A stretch of 13,978 bases of DNA from assembly GCA_002309695.1 (NCBI GenBank), contig DBXV01000005.1:24532-38509 (forward strand), given 5' to 3'. The position numbers were made by a program, and so were the translations under genes. Below the pieces are notes generated by a model that worked only from the letters and a program-made list of their open reading frames with translations, was not told the origin of the DNA and searched no databases. Below, one piece after another: positions 7,627 to 13,906 of this stretch (position 1 is the first letter of the stretch; the number at the start of each line of letters is the position of its first letter). This stretch comes from Myxococcales bacterium UBA1203 (GTDB lineage: Bacteria > Myxococcota > Myxococcia > Myxococcales > UBA5297).

Positions 7627-7814
7627 GGCGGGTCCGGTGAAAGGAGGAAGCGTGGCGTTCAGGCGGGCCTTATCCCATCGGCCGAAGCGTCCGGGCGGCG
7701 AAAAAACGGATTGCCTTTCAGTCGGGGAAGACAAAGCACGGATGGCTGTTGGCGGCGGGGAAAGACTTTGGCTGCACACCTTTGGAAAAGTGCGGCGCTG
7801 CGGGACGTGAACAG

Positions 7815-8438
7815 ATGCCTGATGCAGATGAGATGCAGTCAAAAATTGGTGCGGCGGCAGAGGCGCTCCTTGAGGGACGCGCCGTGGCCTATCCCACGGA
7901 GACCTTTTACGCACTGGGCGCCTGCCTTCTCGTGCCCGGCGCGGCGGAAAACATCTTTCGCGTCAAGGGCCGGAGCGAAGCGAAGCCGCTGCCCGCGATT
8001 GTGTCCTGTGCGGCGGATGCCCGGCGCCTGTGGCGTGAGATTCCTGAGGACGCGGAGAAGCTGATGGCCGCTTTCTGGCCGGGGCCGCTGACGATTGTCC
8101 TGCCCGCCTCTTCCATTGTTCCGCACTGCGCTGCCCCCTTTGGCGAGATTGGCGTGCGCGTCTCGCCCCATCCTGCGGCGCAGCGTCTGGCGGCGCTCGC
8201 GGGGCCGCTCGTCTCCACGTCGGCCAACATTTCCGGCAGAGGCGAGGCCACGGAGGCATCCGCACTCGATCCGCTGCTCTTGTCGAGGGGCGCTCTTGTG
8301 CTCGACGCGGGCAGGACGCCGGGGGGACTGCCTTCCACGCTGGTGCGTCTGACGGGCGGGAGCGCCCAGATTCTGCGCGCGGGCGCCATCGAAGCCTCCC
8401 GCATCGAGGCCGTTCTGGGCCGGGCGGTGGCGCGATGA
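7815..8438 (+). CDS. tsaC: L-threonylcarbamoyladenylate synthase (TsaC/YrdC/YwlC family)
   Basis: 207-residue cytoplasmic enzyme that makes threonylcarbamoyl-AMP from threonine, bicarbonate and ATP, the first step toward t6A at position 37 of ANN-decoding tRNAs. Seen: AYPTETFYALG (25-35), the KxR element with K51 and R53 in RVKGRSEAKPLP, WPGPLT (88-93), GVRVSPHP (113-120), and SxN with S136 and N138 in STSANISG. Together these form the K-R-S-N tetrad of the active site. Length matches the short single-domain TsaC form, lacking the C-terminal Sua5 domain. A TTG at 7749 is in frame, but ATG 7815 (or 7833) lies much closer to the domain; no strong Shine-Dalgarno distinguishes them. It overlaps the next gene by 4 bases, implying translational coupling. 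The partners TsaB, TsaD and TsaE are not in the window. Confidence 0.92.
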   Translation: MPDADEMQSKIGAAAEALLEGRAVAYPTETFYALGACLLVPGAAENIFRVKGRSEAKPLPAIVSCAADARRLWREIPEDAEKLMAAFWPGPLTIVLPASSIVPHCAAPFGEIGVRVSPHPAAQRLAALAGPLVSTSANISGRGEATEASALDPLLLSRGALVLDAGRTPGGLPSTLVRLTGGSAQILRAGAIEASRIEAVLGRAVAR

Positions 8439-9223
8439 ACGACAGCGGCGCTGAGCGCGTGAGCCTGAACTCGGCGGGCCGGAATGCAGGGGAAGCCGAG
8501 GATGCCGGAGAGGCTGCCGATGCGGAGGATGTGACGCTCGATGCCGTCGGCGGGGACGGGGAGGACGGCCTGCAAATTTTCCAGCATCGGCGCGGCTATC
8601 GGTTTTCGGTGGACGCGCTGCTCCTCGCCGACTTTGCGCGCGCGTCCGTCGGCAGGGGGCCGTTCATCGACCTGGGAACGGGCTGCGGCGTCGTGTCGCT
8701 TCTCATCTCCAAGGCTGCGGGGGTGAAAGGTGTCGCCGTCGAGATTCAGAGTCCGCTCGCCGCGCTCGCCCGCAGGAACGCGGCACAAAATGGCCTGTCG
8801 GAGGCCGTGGAGGTCGTCGAGGCGGACTTTCGGCAGCTTCGCGGGCATCTCATGCCGGGGAGTTTTCAGTGCGCTGTGTCCAATCCGCCGTTTTTTCCGA
8901 TGTCCGAAGGCCGCGTGAACCCGGACAGCGAGAGGGCGACGGCGCGGCACGAGGTCGCGGGAAATGTGGGGGATGTGGCCTGTGCCGCCCGCTGGCTCCT
9001 GAAGGACGGCGGCGCACTGTGTGTCGTTTTTCCGGCGGTGCGCCTGACCGACCTTCTGGACGCCTTCCAGCGCTGTAAGCTCCGGCCGCACAGGCTCCGG
9101 TTCGTCCACCCAAAGCCCGGGGAGCCGGCCAACCTCGTCCTTGCAGAGGGGCTCAAAAATTCTCCCCGCACGCGGCTGGAGGTGCAGCCGCCGGTTGTTT
9201 TGGAGGTGGGAGGATGGAAATAA
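8435..9223 (+). CDS. trmN6: TrmN6-like tRNA1(Val) A37 N6-methyltransferase
   Basis: 262-residue SAM-dependent methyltransferase of the YfiC/TrmN6 group, which methylates N6 of A37 in tRNA(Val) in E. coli. Seen: LQIFQHRRGYRFSVDALLLADF (46-67, in part), the family-typical lead-in; SAM motif I DLGTGCG (79-85); acidic VEIQ (102-105) where the ribose is bound; and the N6-amino-methylase motif NPPFF (150-154), followed by ARHE (170-173). The first 45 residues form an acidic Ala/Gly/Glu/Asp extension not needed for the fold. The ATGA overlap with tsaC and lack of its own strong Shine-Dalgarno point to coupling. A related but differently targeted N6-methylase (for example PrmC-like on protein) is less likely because the GYRFSVDALLLA lead-in is specific to this group. 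The tRNA target in this organism is inferred. Confidence 0.83.
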   Translation: MNDSGAERVSLNSAGRNAGEAEDAGEAADAEDVTLDAVGGDGEDGLQIFQHRRGYRFSVDALLLADFARASVGRGPFIDLGTGCGVVSLLISKAAGVKGVAVEIQSPLAALARRNAAQNGLSEAVEVVEADFRQLRGHLMPGSFQCAVSNPPFFPMSEGRVNPDSERATARHEVAGNVGDVACAARWLLKDGGALCVVFPAVRLTDLLDAFQRCKLRPHRLRFVHPKPGEPANLVLAEGLKNSPRTRLEVQPPVVLEVGGWK

Positions 9224-9229
9224 GAAATC

Positions 9230-9257
9230 ATTTCAGATAATAAATTTCAGATAATAA
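9230..9257. repeat. 14-bp direct repeat, two perfect copies
   Basis: ATTTCAGATAATAA occurs at 9230-9243 and again immediately at 9244-9257, just after the trmN6 stop, in AT-rich sequence leading to the palindromic element. Confidence 0.85.
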
Positions 9258-9311
9258 ATAAGTCATAAATTCAGGGTATTCAGAGAATAAGGATGAAATA
9301 ATGAAAAAGAA

Positions 9312-9443
9312 AGGCTCTTGACTAGACAACGCCTCAAAACAGCCCTTCGGAAGGGCACCGCAGCCCTCAAAATCAGGGCGTTGGGGGCGGTGTTTTGTCC
9401 CTAGTTTTTCCTCTTTGAAGGAGGCTTAACTAGTCAAGAGCCT
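9312..9443. repeat. 132-bp structured palindromic element (MITE-like or bidirectional terminator)
   Basis: The ends are 14-bp perfect inverted repeats: AGGCTCTTGACTAG (9312-9325) and CTAGTCAAGAGCCT (9430-9443). The helix can continue with GCCTC (9331-9335) against GAGGC (9421-9425). Nested inside are GCCCTT/AAGGGC around CGG (9342-9356) and GCCCT/AGGGC (9363-9379). CAAAAC (9335-9340) joined to ACCGC (9357-9361) is complementary to GCGGT-GTTTTG (9387-9397). The transcript would thus fold into a branched cruciform. There is no coding frame. It lies between convergent genes; on the minus strand it is followed by a T-rich run (complement of 9303-9311), so it may end the lipoprotein transcript. 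A non-autonomous transposon-like repeat is the other reading. No clear target duplication is visible beyond AA on each side. Confidence 0.8.
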
Positions 9444-9468
9444 AATTATTTATTCCACGATGATTTAT

Positions 9469-10389
9469 TTACTGCTCCTGCCTGCATTCCTCCCGCTCTG
9501 CGTCGAAATGATCCGCATCGCAGGTGTATGTTCTGATTTCCCTGTAAATCGTCCGATCGGCAGTGGCCGCTCCGCCGGCCAGAAGGGGCGAGACGGTTCC
9601 CTCCGCCCGGGAAGTCACCTCCAGAGACATATCCAGCCTGCTTTGGATGGAATGAACATACGGCAGATTGTCTTCAAGCGTATTGAGTGGAACGGTAAAG
9701 CTCTCGGACGCGCCGCTCACCGACTCTTCAAAATAAGTATACAGGGAGTTCCAGCTCTTGTCGTAGAGTGCCACCACGACGGCGTCGGGCTGCCCCTCGG
9801 CGGGCAGCGTCCAGGAGACGTGCATGTCGGAGGTGCGCAGGAACGTCATGGGCTCAATGATCTCCTGAACATTCACATCCGAAATAAAGCCGGGCCAGCG
9901 CACGGAAGCCGTCAGCTGCGTGCCGTCGGGCCGCACATATTCCGCCTCAATGGGCGCGTTCACGGAAATATCGGCGCGGGGGAATTCGCATTCGTAATAG
10001 AGGAATTCATTCGAACTGAGCTTGCCGCTCGTCCGTATCTCGATGATTTCACACGTTTTTCCCGCATAGCGGATATTGACGCTGTCCATGTGTTTTGCCC
10101 GGAGGATAATTTCTTCTCCTTTCTTATTGAGGGCATACAGCCGCAGCTTTGCATATCCTACAGTGCTGTTGTCCCGCTTTTCGCTCTCGTCCGGGGTGCC
10201 GAGCGTTCTGGCCTCGTAGAAGGGCATTTTGATGCCATTGACATTGAGTTCCATATAAATCTCATTTATTTCATAATCCTCGGCGATTTCATCGTCGTCC
10301 CCGCCCAGACAGCCGGAAAGGAGCGCGGGACAGAGGAGGGAGAGGGACAGGCAGGTGACAATGCGGGGGAATATGCGGCGTGATTGCAT
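9469..10389 (-). CDS. Lipoprotein of unknown function, paralog A of three
   Basis: 306-residue predicted lipoprotein. The signal peptide ends LLSGC with C27 as lipidated Cys, followed by Leu at +2 and an acidic linker. The mature part shares landmarks with its two upstream neighbours: AEDYEINEIYMEL (36-48), IRYAGKTCE, RWPGFISDVNVQE, HVSWTLPAEGQPDAV, FEESVSGASE, and SPLLAGGAATADRTI, then Cys residues near the end (YTCDAD, EECRQEQ). I do not recognise a known family; alternating hydrophobic stretches suggest a beta-rich fold. The frame opens at 10410, but the ATG at 10389 is preferred because AGGAGA lies 6 bases before it. It is last of the array, 38 bases after paralog B, and the most diverged of the three. 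An envelope role is all that can be inferred. Confidence 0.82.
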   Translation of the reverse strand: MQSRRIFPRIVTCLSLSLLCPALLSGCLGGDDDEIAEDYEINEIYMELNVNGIKMPFYEARTLGTPDESEKRDNSTVGYAKLRLYALNKKGEEIILRAKHMDSVNIRYAGKTCEIIEIRTSGKLSSNEFLYYECEFPRADISVNAPIEAEYVRPDGTQLTASVRWPGFISDVNVQEIIEPMTFLRTSDMHVSWTLPAEGQPDAVVVALYDKSWNSLYTYFEESVSGASESFTVPLNTLEDNLPYVHSIQSRLDMSLEVTSRAEGTVSPLLAGGAATADRTIYREIRTYTCDADHFDAEREECRQEQ

Positions 10390-10395
10390 GGGGCT

Positions 10396-10401
10396 TCTCC
10401 T
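10396..10401 (-). promoter_or_regulatory. Ribosome binding site deciding the start of paralog A
   Basis: On the minus strand AGGAGA lies 6 bases before the ATG at 10389, favouring that start over the in-frame ATG at 10410, which has no such site. Confidence 0.7.
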
Positions 10402-10427
10402 GTGTTTCATACTGGCAGACCAGTATT

Positions 10428-11384
10428 TTATTTATTTTCTGATTCTTCGCCGTCGTCTGGATTTACGCTCTCATCCGATCTGCAGTAAAATTTCTGGGAG
10501 AAGTACTGGTCAGATTCGGCAAAATACGTGTCAATTTTGTCCGCTTCGCAGGGAAGCATTGTAATTTCCTTCGAAATGGTTCGCTCAAACTGAGAACCAG
10601 CCCCCGCCAAAAGGGGTGAACTCTCGTCGCTGACGATGGAACTCACAGATAAATGGACAGTAGCGGCGCTGCCGGAGGCCAATATATCCGCAAATACACT
10701 TTTTGGAATGATGATGCCGGCGGCGTCGCCTCTCAGCGTCTCTTCAAAAAAGGGCACAGGAGGCTCGCTTGTCCCTGCTTCCCTGTCAAGATTCACGCGA
10801 AGCGCCTCGGGCTGCCCTTCCCCGGGCAGATTCCAGGAGATGTGCATGTCCTCTGTCAGCGAAACGGCAGGATCCCAGGCGTCCGGATTGGCGGCCCCCT
10901 GAATCTGTATGTCTGAAACAAGACCTGGCCAGCGCATGGAAGCCCAGACTGTGGTTTCGCCGCGCTGATAGCTCGCCGTAATGACCGCATTTTCGGGCAA
11001 GTCCTGGGTGGCAAAAGAACAGGTGTATGTATTATTTTGAAGGGCGGGTTTGTCTGGAAGATTGAGCGTCTCCTCGCCGCATGAAAGGTTGAAATTGTTA
11101 TGGATTCTGTCACATGACTTTCCCGCATAGCGGATCTGGATGTTTTCGAGGTGTTTGGACATGAGGGGGATCTTATCACTATATTCATCGAGGGCGTACA
11201 TCATAAGTTCAATACTAATAATTCCACGACTATAATTGAAGTCGTCTAATGTAAGGTCAAAATAAATCTCATTCAGCTCATAATCCTCTGCCAGTTCATA
11301 AGTGCATTCCTTCTTCGTGCAGCCGGAGATCAATAAAAGGCAGAGGGTGAGAGTCAGGCAGCTGATGATGCGGTGGAAATTCAT
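10428..11384 (-). CDS. Lipoprotein of unknown function, paralog B of three
   Basis: 318-residue predicted lipoprotein. The signal peptide MNFHRIISCL...LLLISGC gives C22 as lipidated Cys with Thr at +2. It shares with paralogs A and C: AEDYELNEIYFDL (32-44), IRYAGKSCD, MRWPGLVSDIQIQ, MHISWNLPGEGQPEAL, FEETLRGDAAGIIIP and SPLLAGAGSQFERTI. A Cys lies in LPCEADKID and another near the acidic C-terminus. Its signal peptide is almost identical to that of paralog C, which suggests B and C arose by the later duplication. AGGAGA sits 8 bases before the ATG. Spacing is 58 bases to C upstream and 38 to A downstream, all on one strand, so an operon is likely. No known function is recognised. Confidence 0.85.
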   Translation of the reverse strand: MNFHRIISCLTLTLCLLLISGCTKKECTYELAEDYELNEIYFDLTLDDFNYSRGIISIELMMYALDEYSDKIPLMSKHLENIQIRYAGKSCDRIHNNFNLSCGEETLNLPDKPALQNNTYTCSFATQDLPENAVITASYQRGETTVWASMRWPGLVSDIQIQGAANPDAWDPAVSLTEDMHISWNLPGEGQPEALRVNLDREAGTSEPPVPFFEETLRGDAAGIIIPKSVFADILASGSAATVHLSVSSIVSDESSPLLAGAGSQFERTISKEITMLPCEADKIDTYFAESDQYFSQKFYCRSDESVNPDDGEESENK

Positions 11385-11442
11385 AGAGGATATCTCCTGA
11401 AAAAAAGTATGCTATTTTTCCGGTTATTATTCATTCCCTGTG

Positions 11443-12372
11443 TCATCTATCTGTATCTGCAGCTGCCCTTGGTTTGCAGCGCCACGCCTCGGCATTCACG
11501 GGATCCCCGTACGAGTCGGCATCCACGGGGTTCCAGTCCATTTCGGACGCAGCAAATTCAATTTCGTCCACGCCGCAGGCAAGCGCGAGGCATTCCTTCT
11601 CGACTGTTTTTTCGACCTGCGCGCTGCCGCCCGCCACCAGAGGGGTGATGGTTCCGTTCGTAATCGTTGTCACCGAGAATTTGAGCGGTGAGCTGGCGAA
11701 ATGCTCAAATGTATTCCTGGGAATAGTGATGCCGACAGCGTCGCCTCTCAGCGTCTCTTCAAAGAGAATCTGCTCTTCGTCCTTTCTATTCCTGATGATC
11801 TGAACCTGAACGGCGTCGGGCCGCCCCACCTCCGGCAGTTTCCACGAAATGGTCATGTCGTTTTTGAGCGAAAAAACCCATTTTTCATCACCCGGATTGA
11901 CGCTTTCCTGAAGCTGTATGTCTGAAACGGTACCTGGCCCGCGGATGGAGGCCTCCGCAATGGTGTCGCCCCGCTGATAACTCGCCGTGATAACCATGTC
12001 TTCGGGGATTTGATTGCCGCCGACGTCAAAATCACATGTATAAGCATTCCTGTGGCTGCCATCAGACCAGCAGAACTCATCCAGAATAGAATCACACGAC
12101 TTCCCATTTGCGCGAATGTCGATTCTGCTCCTTTTTTTGGACTGGAGGGGAATTTTATCTCCCCAATCATCGAGGGCATACATCGCAAATTTCACTTCGA
12201 TCAGATGGCTGTTATGCTCATGCCGAGCGACAGAGAGATCAAAAAAAATTTCATTCAGTTCATAATCCTCTGCTTCTTCGGCAATGCAGTTCTTTTCCTC
12301 CGTATCACAGCCGGAGATCAGTAAAAGAGAGAGAATGAGAGTCAGGCAGCTGATAATGCGGTGGAAATGCAT
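11443..12372 (-). CDS. Lipoprotein of unknown function, paralog C of three
   Basis: 309-residue predicted lipoprotein and first gene of the tandem array. The signal peptide MHFHRIISCL...LLLISGC gives C22 with Asp at +2. In E. coli, Asp at +2 keeps lipoproteins in the inner membrane; whether that rule holds here is unknown. Shared landmarks: AEDYELNEIFFDL (35-47), GKSCD, RGPGTVSDIQLQESVNPG, MTISWKLPEVGRPDAV, FEETLRGDAVGITIP, and TPLVAGGSAQVEKTV followed by ECLALACGVDEIEF, with a last Cys in AWRCKP. The two other paralogs have RYAG before GKSC/GKTC; here it reads RANGKSCD. AGGAG lies 9 bases before the ATG. The 123-base gap upstream to the cyclophilin-like gene may hold the array promoter, though no clear -35/-10 pair is seen. 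Confidence 0.85.
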   Translation of the reverse strand: MHFHRIISCLTLILSLLLISGCDTEEKNCIAEEAEDYELNEIFFDLSVARHEHNSHLIEVKFAMYALDDWGDKIPLQSKKRSRIDIRANGKSCDSILDEFCWSDGSHRNAYTCDFDVGGNQIPEDMVITASYQRGDTIAEASIRGPGTVSDIQLQESVNPGDEKWVFSLKNDMTISWKLPEVGRPDAVQVQIIRNRKDEEQILFEETLRGDAVGITIPRNTFEHFASSPLKFSVTTITNGTITPLVAGGSAQVEKTVEKECLALACGVDEIEFAASEMDWNPVDADSYGDPVNAEAWRCKPRAAADTDR

Positions 12373-12495
12373 CGGTTCAAACTCCTGGGGGGTCGTTCCA
12401 TTTTCAATCAGATAAACGACGGCGGGCTAGCCGATGAAACCAATTAAATTTGATAAAAGGCGGAATTTTCCCTGTCAGGTGAATTGAAAATTACA

Positions 12496-13026
12496 TCAAA
12501 TCTGCTGTTTCACTATCTGCTGTTCCATAACAGAAAATACCGCCGTGACATTTCCTTCGCCGAGGATTTTCCGGAGTTCGCCCTGCGTCAGACCGTCCAC
12601 TTTGCCCAGGCGGGTGAACTTCCAGCTGTTGACGTCGTAATAAATCGTAATCTGATTGCCCTGATACAGAATAATATCCCCGGGGCTCGTTGTAATTTGC
12701 GTGTCATTTCGCGGAAGCGATGCCGGCAGCGTCCCGACTTTTTCAAAATCTCCGTAATCGTGCATGTCGATCGTGAGTTCGCCCTTTTGCAAAAGTCCGT
12801 AAAACGCGGCGGCCGACGTATTATCCTCCAGAGTGGCGTGAATTGTATTTGTTTCACTGCCGCTCGTAATTTGAACTGCAATTTTCATTACAGAAACATC
12901 CCCCGCATCCGGCAGAGGCTTTTCGTCCGTGCCCGCATCCGTCTCACCGGCGCAGGCAATACCGGCCGCAGCTGGAATCTGCAGAATCATCCACACAGCG
13001 GCGGTAAATATCTTTTTCTTTTTCAT
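12496..13026 (-). CDS. Exported cyclophilin-like fold protein
   Basis: 176-residue protein with an N-terminal signal (MKKKKIFTAAVWMIL...AAAGIACAGETD). Cleavage could be by signal peptidase I (ACA before GE), or C25 could be lipidated, although Gly at -3 is atypical for a lipobox. A short Asp/Pro/Gly linker leads to a domain at about 47-165 with signs of the small bacterial cyclophilin-like family: HATLEDNTSAAAFYGLL, LTIDMHDYGDFEKVGTLPASLP (in part), TSPGDIILYQGNQITIYY (in part) and YTRLG-like FTRLGKVDG. This family has the cyclophilin barrel, but proline isomerase activity is not established. I chose the ATG at 13026 because the Lys-rich signal starts there with GGAAGAAA 7 bases upstream; the frame stays open to 13209, but that would overlap the reductase gene. 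It lies 34 bases after the FMN reductase, so cotranscription is likely. Confidence 0.82.
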   Translation of the reverse strand: MKKKKIFTAAVWMILQIPAAAGIACAGETDAGTDEKPLPDAGDVSVMKIAVQITSGSETNTIHATLEDNTSAAAFYGLLQKGELTIDMHDYGDFEKVGTLPASLPRNDTQITTSPGDIILYQGNQITIYYDVNSWKFTRLGKVDGLTQGELRKILGEGNVTAVFSVMEQQIVKQQI

Positions 13027-13060
13027 TCGGTCATTTCTTCCGGATAAATCCGCAAAAACA

Positions 13061-13600
13061 TCATCCAGCGATGCCCTTTCCCATATCGTAGGCTTCCTGG
13101 AAAGCCGGCAGGCTGCGGATAGTGCCTTTTTCCGCCGCGCCGCCGCCGTAAATGCGCCCGCAGCGGCGAATATCGTCAAAGCAGTCGGCAAAGCCTTCCA
13201 GCGCGTCAATGGCGCGGTCCAGCTGTGCGCGGCTGTCGTCGGCGGCTGTCACCATATAATAAAAATCCTTATTGCGCATTTTGCCGTAAAGCGGATTCAT
13301 TCTGTCGAGGAAGACCTTCATCTGACCGCTGACGGAATAATAATAGACCGGGCAGGCAAAACAAACGACATCCGCCGCCAGCATCTTGGGCAAAAGGTCG
13401 TTGGCGCCGTCTTTCTGAAAGCATTTGCCTGACTTGAGGCAGCTCAGGCAGCCTGCGCAGTAATTGAGTTTCATGTCCCGCAGATAAACGGTTTCCACCT
13501 CGTGGCCCGCGTCAGAGGCACCCTTTGCGAACTGAGCGGCCAAGAGGTCGCTGTTGCCGCCTTTGCGGGGCGAGCCCGCGATAATCAGAACTTTTTTCAT
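13061..13600 (-). CDS. NADPH-dependent FMN reductase / iron-sulfur flavoprotein-like
   Basis: 179-residue cytoplasmic flavoprotein of the NADPH-dependent FMN reductase family (flavodoxin-like fold). Seen: strand KKVLIIAGSPRKGGNS (2-17) with the FMN phosphate loop; CAGCLSCLKSGKC with Cys at 48, 51, 54 and 60; DLLPKMLAADVVCFACPVYYYSVSGQMKVFLDR (68-100, in part), including the PVYYYSVSG flavin loop and FLDR; and GRIYGGGAAEKG (148-159), all typical of the group. The Cys cluster resembles that of small iron-sulfur flavoproteins of anaerobes and could bind a cluster or be redox-active; this is inferred. Start: ATG 13600 is preferred over 13621 because GGAAGGA lies 8 bases before it and the first beta strand begins there. 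It lies between a flavodoxin-like gene and the cyclophilin-like gene. The substrate is unknown. Confidence 0.9.
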   Translation of the reverse strand: MKKVLIIAGSPRKGGNSDLLAAQFAKGASDAGHEVETVYLRDMKLNYCAGCLSCLKSGKCFQKDGANDLLPKMLAADVVCFACPVYYYSVSGQMKVFLDRMNPLYGKMRNKDFYYMVTAADDSRAQLDRAIDALEGFADCFDDIRRCGRIYGGGAAEKGTIRSLPAFQEAYDMGKGIAG

Positions 13601-13608
13601 TGGAAATG

Positions 13609-13615
13609 TCCTTCC
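13609..13615 (-). promoter_or_regulatory. Ribosome binding site deciding the FMN reductase start
   Basis: GGAAGGA on the minus strand lies 8 bases before the ATG at 13600, supporting that start rather than the ATG at 13621. Confidence 0.65.
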
Positions 13616-13694
13616 CGGCAAAAAATCACTGCAAAAAGAATGAATTATGCGTTTAACTACACGGGACGCAAATTCTTTTCACCTCAAATATTTT

Positions 13695-13747
13695 CGCCTC
13701 CCCCTCTCAATTCCCCTCGCCGGGAGGCGGGGAAAGCGGGGGAGGCG
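13695..13747. repeat. GC-rich nested inverted repeat
   Basis: CGCCTCCCCC (13695-13704) is the exact reverse complement of GGGGGAGGCG (13738-13747). Nested inside, TTCCCC (13711-13716) pairs with GGGGAA (13729-13734). A strong two-part stem is expected in RNA from either strand. The sequence after it is not a clean T-tract on either strand, so a terminator call is weak. Confidence 0.75.
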
Positions 13748-13779
13748 CCAGACTTTGAGCTTTGGACTTTGAAGGGGAT

Positions 13780-13866
13780 CTCTAAAAATTCCCGGAAATG
13801 AGCAAATCCATCAGGAATCTCCACCCGGGGAGGCAGAGATTTTTCTCCAAAAAAGAATTTTTAGAG
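13780..13866. repeat. 87-bp element with 12-bp terminal inverted repeats
   Basis: CTCTAAAAATTC (13780-13791) and GAATTTTTAGAG (13855-13866) are perfect reverse complements 63 bases apart. An inner stem AATCTC (13816-13821) with GAGATT (13836-13841) can also form. It has no coding frame and its arms differ from those of the element at 9312-9443. Confidence 0.7.
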
Positions 13867-13906
13867 GTGGTTTGAAGAGTTTTTTGAGTGAATCTGAATT
13901 GGCTGC

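Larger units (their letters stand above)
13601..13906. other. Intergenic region dense in inverted repeats
   Basis: 306 bases separate the flavodoxin-like stop from the reductase start. No gene is seen. It holds three successive inverted repeats, AAAAGAAT/ATTCTTTT (13635-13642 and 13673-13680), CGCCTCCCCC/GGGGGAGGCG (13695-13704 and 13738-13747) and CTCTAAAAATTC/GAATTTTTAGAG (13780-13791 and 13855-13866), plus the direct repeat GACTTTGA at 13751-13758 and 13765-13772. The promoter of the reductase may be here. I do not recognise a known riboswitch. Confidence 0.7.

Noticed and set aside
7749..7814. TTG start giving TsaC 22 extra residues
   Set aside because: TTG is a rare start, no ribosome site precedes it, and the extra residues lie outside the family domain.
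7627..7914. N-terminal extension of PgeF to 7914
   Set aside because: It would overlap tsaC, is low-complexity Pro/Ser/Arg-rich, and the family domain starts at the ATG at 7626.
7907..9109. 400-codon frame antisense to tsaC and trmN6
   Set aside because: Both sense genes carry complete active-site motifs; the antisense frame spans their boundary and has no domain.
9460..10383. 307-codon frame antisense to lipoprotein A
   Set aside because: The sense protein has a signal peptide, lipobox and motifs shared with two neighbours, so it is the real gene.
13027..13209. Longer N-terminus for the cyclophilin-like protein
   Set aside because: It would overlap the reductase gene and place a signal peptide inside the protein; the ATG at 13026 with a ribosome site fits better.
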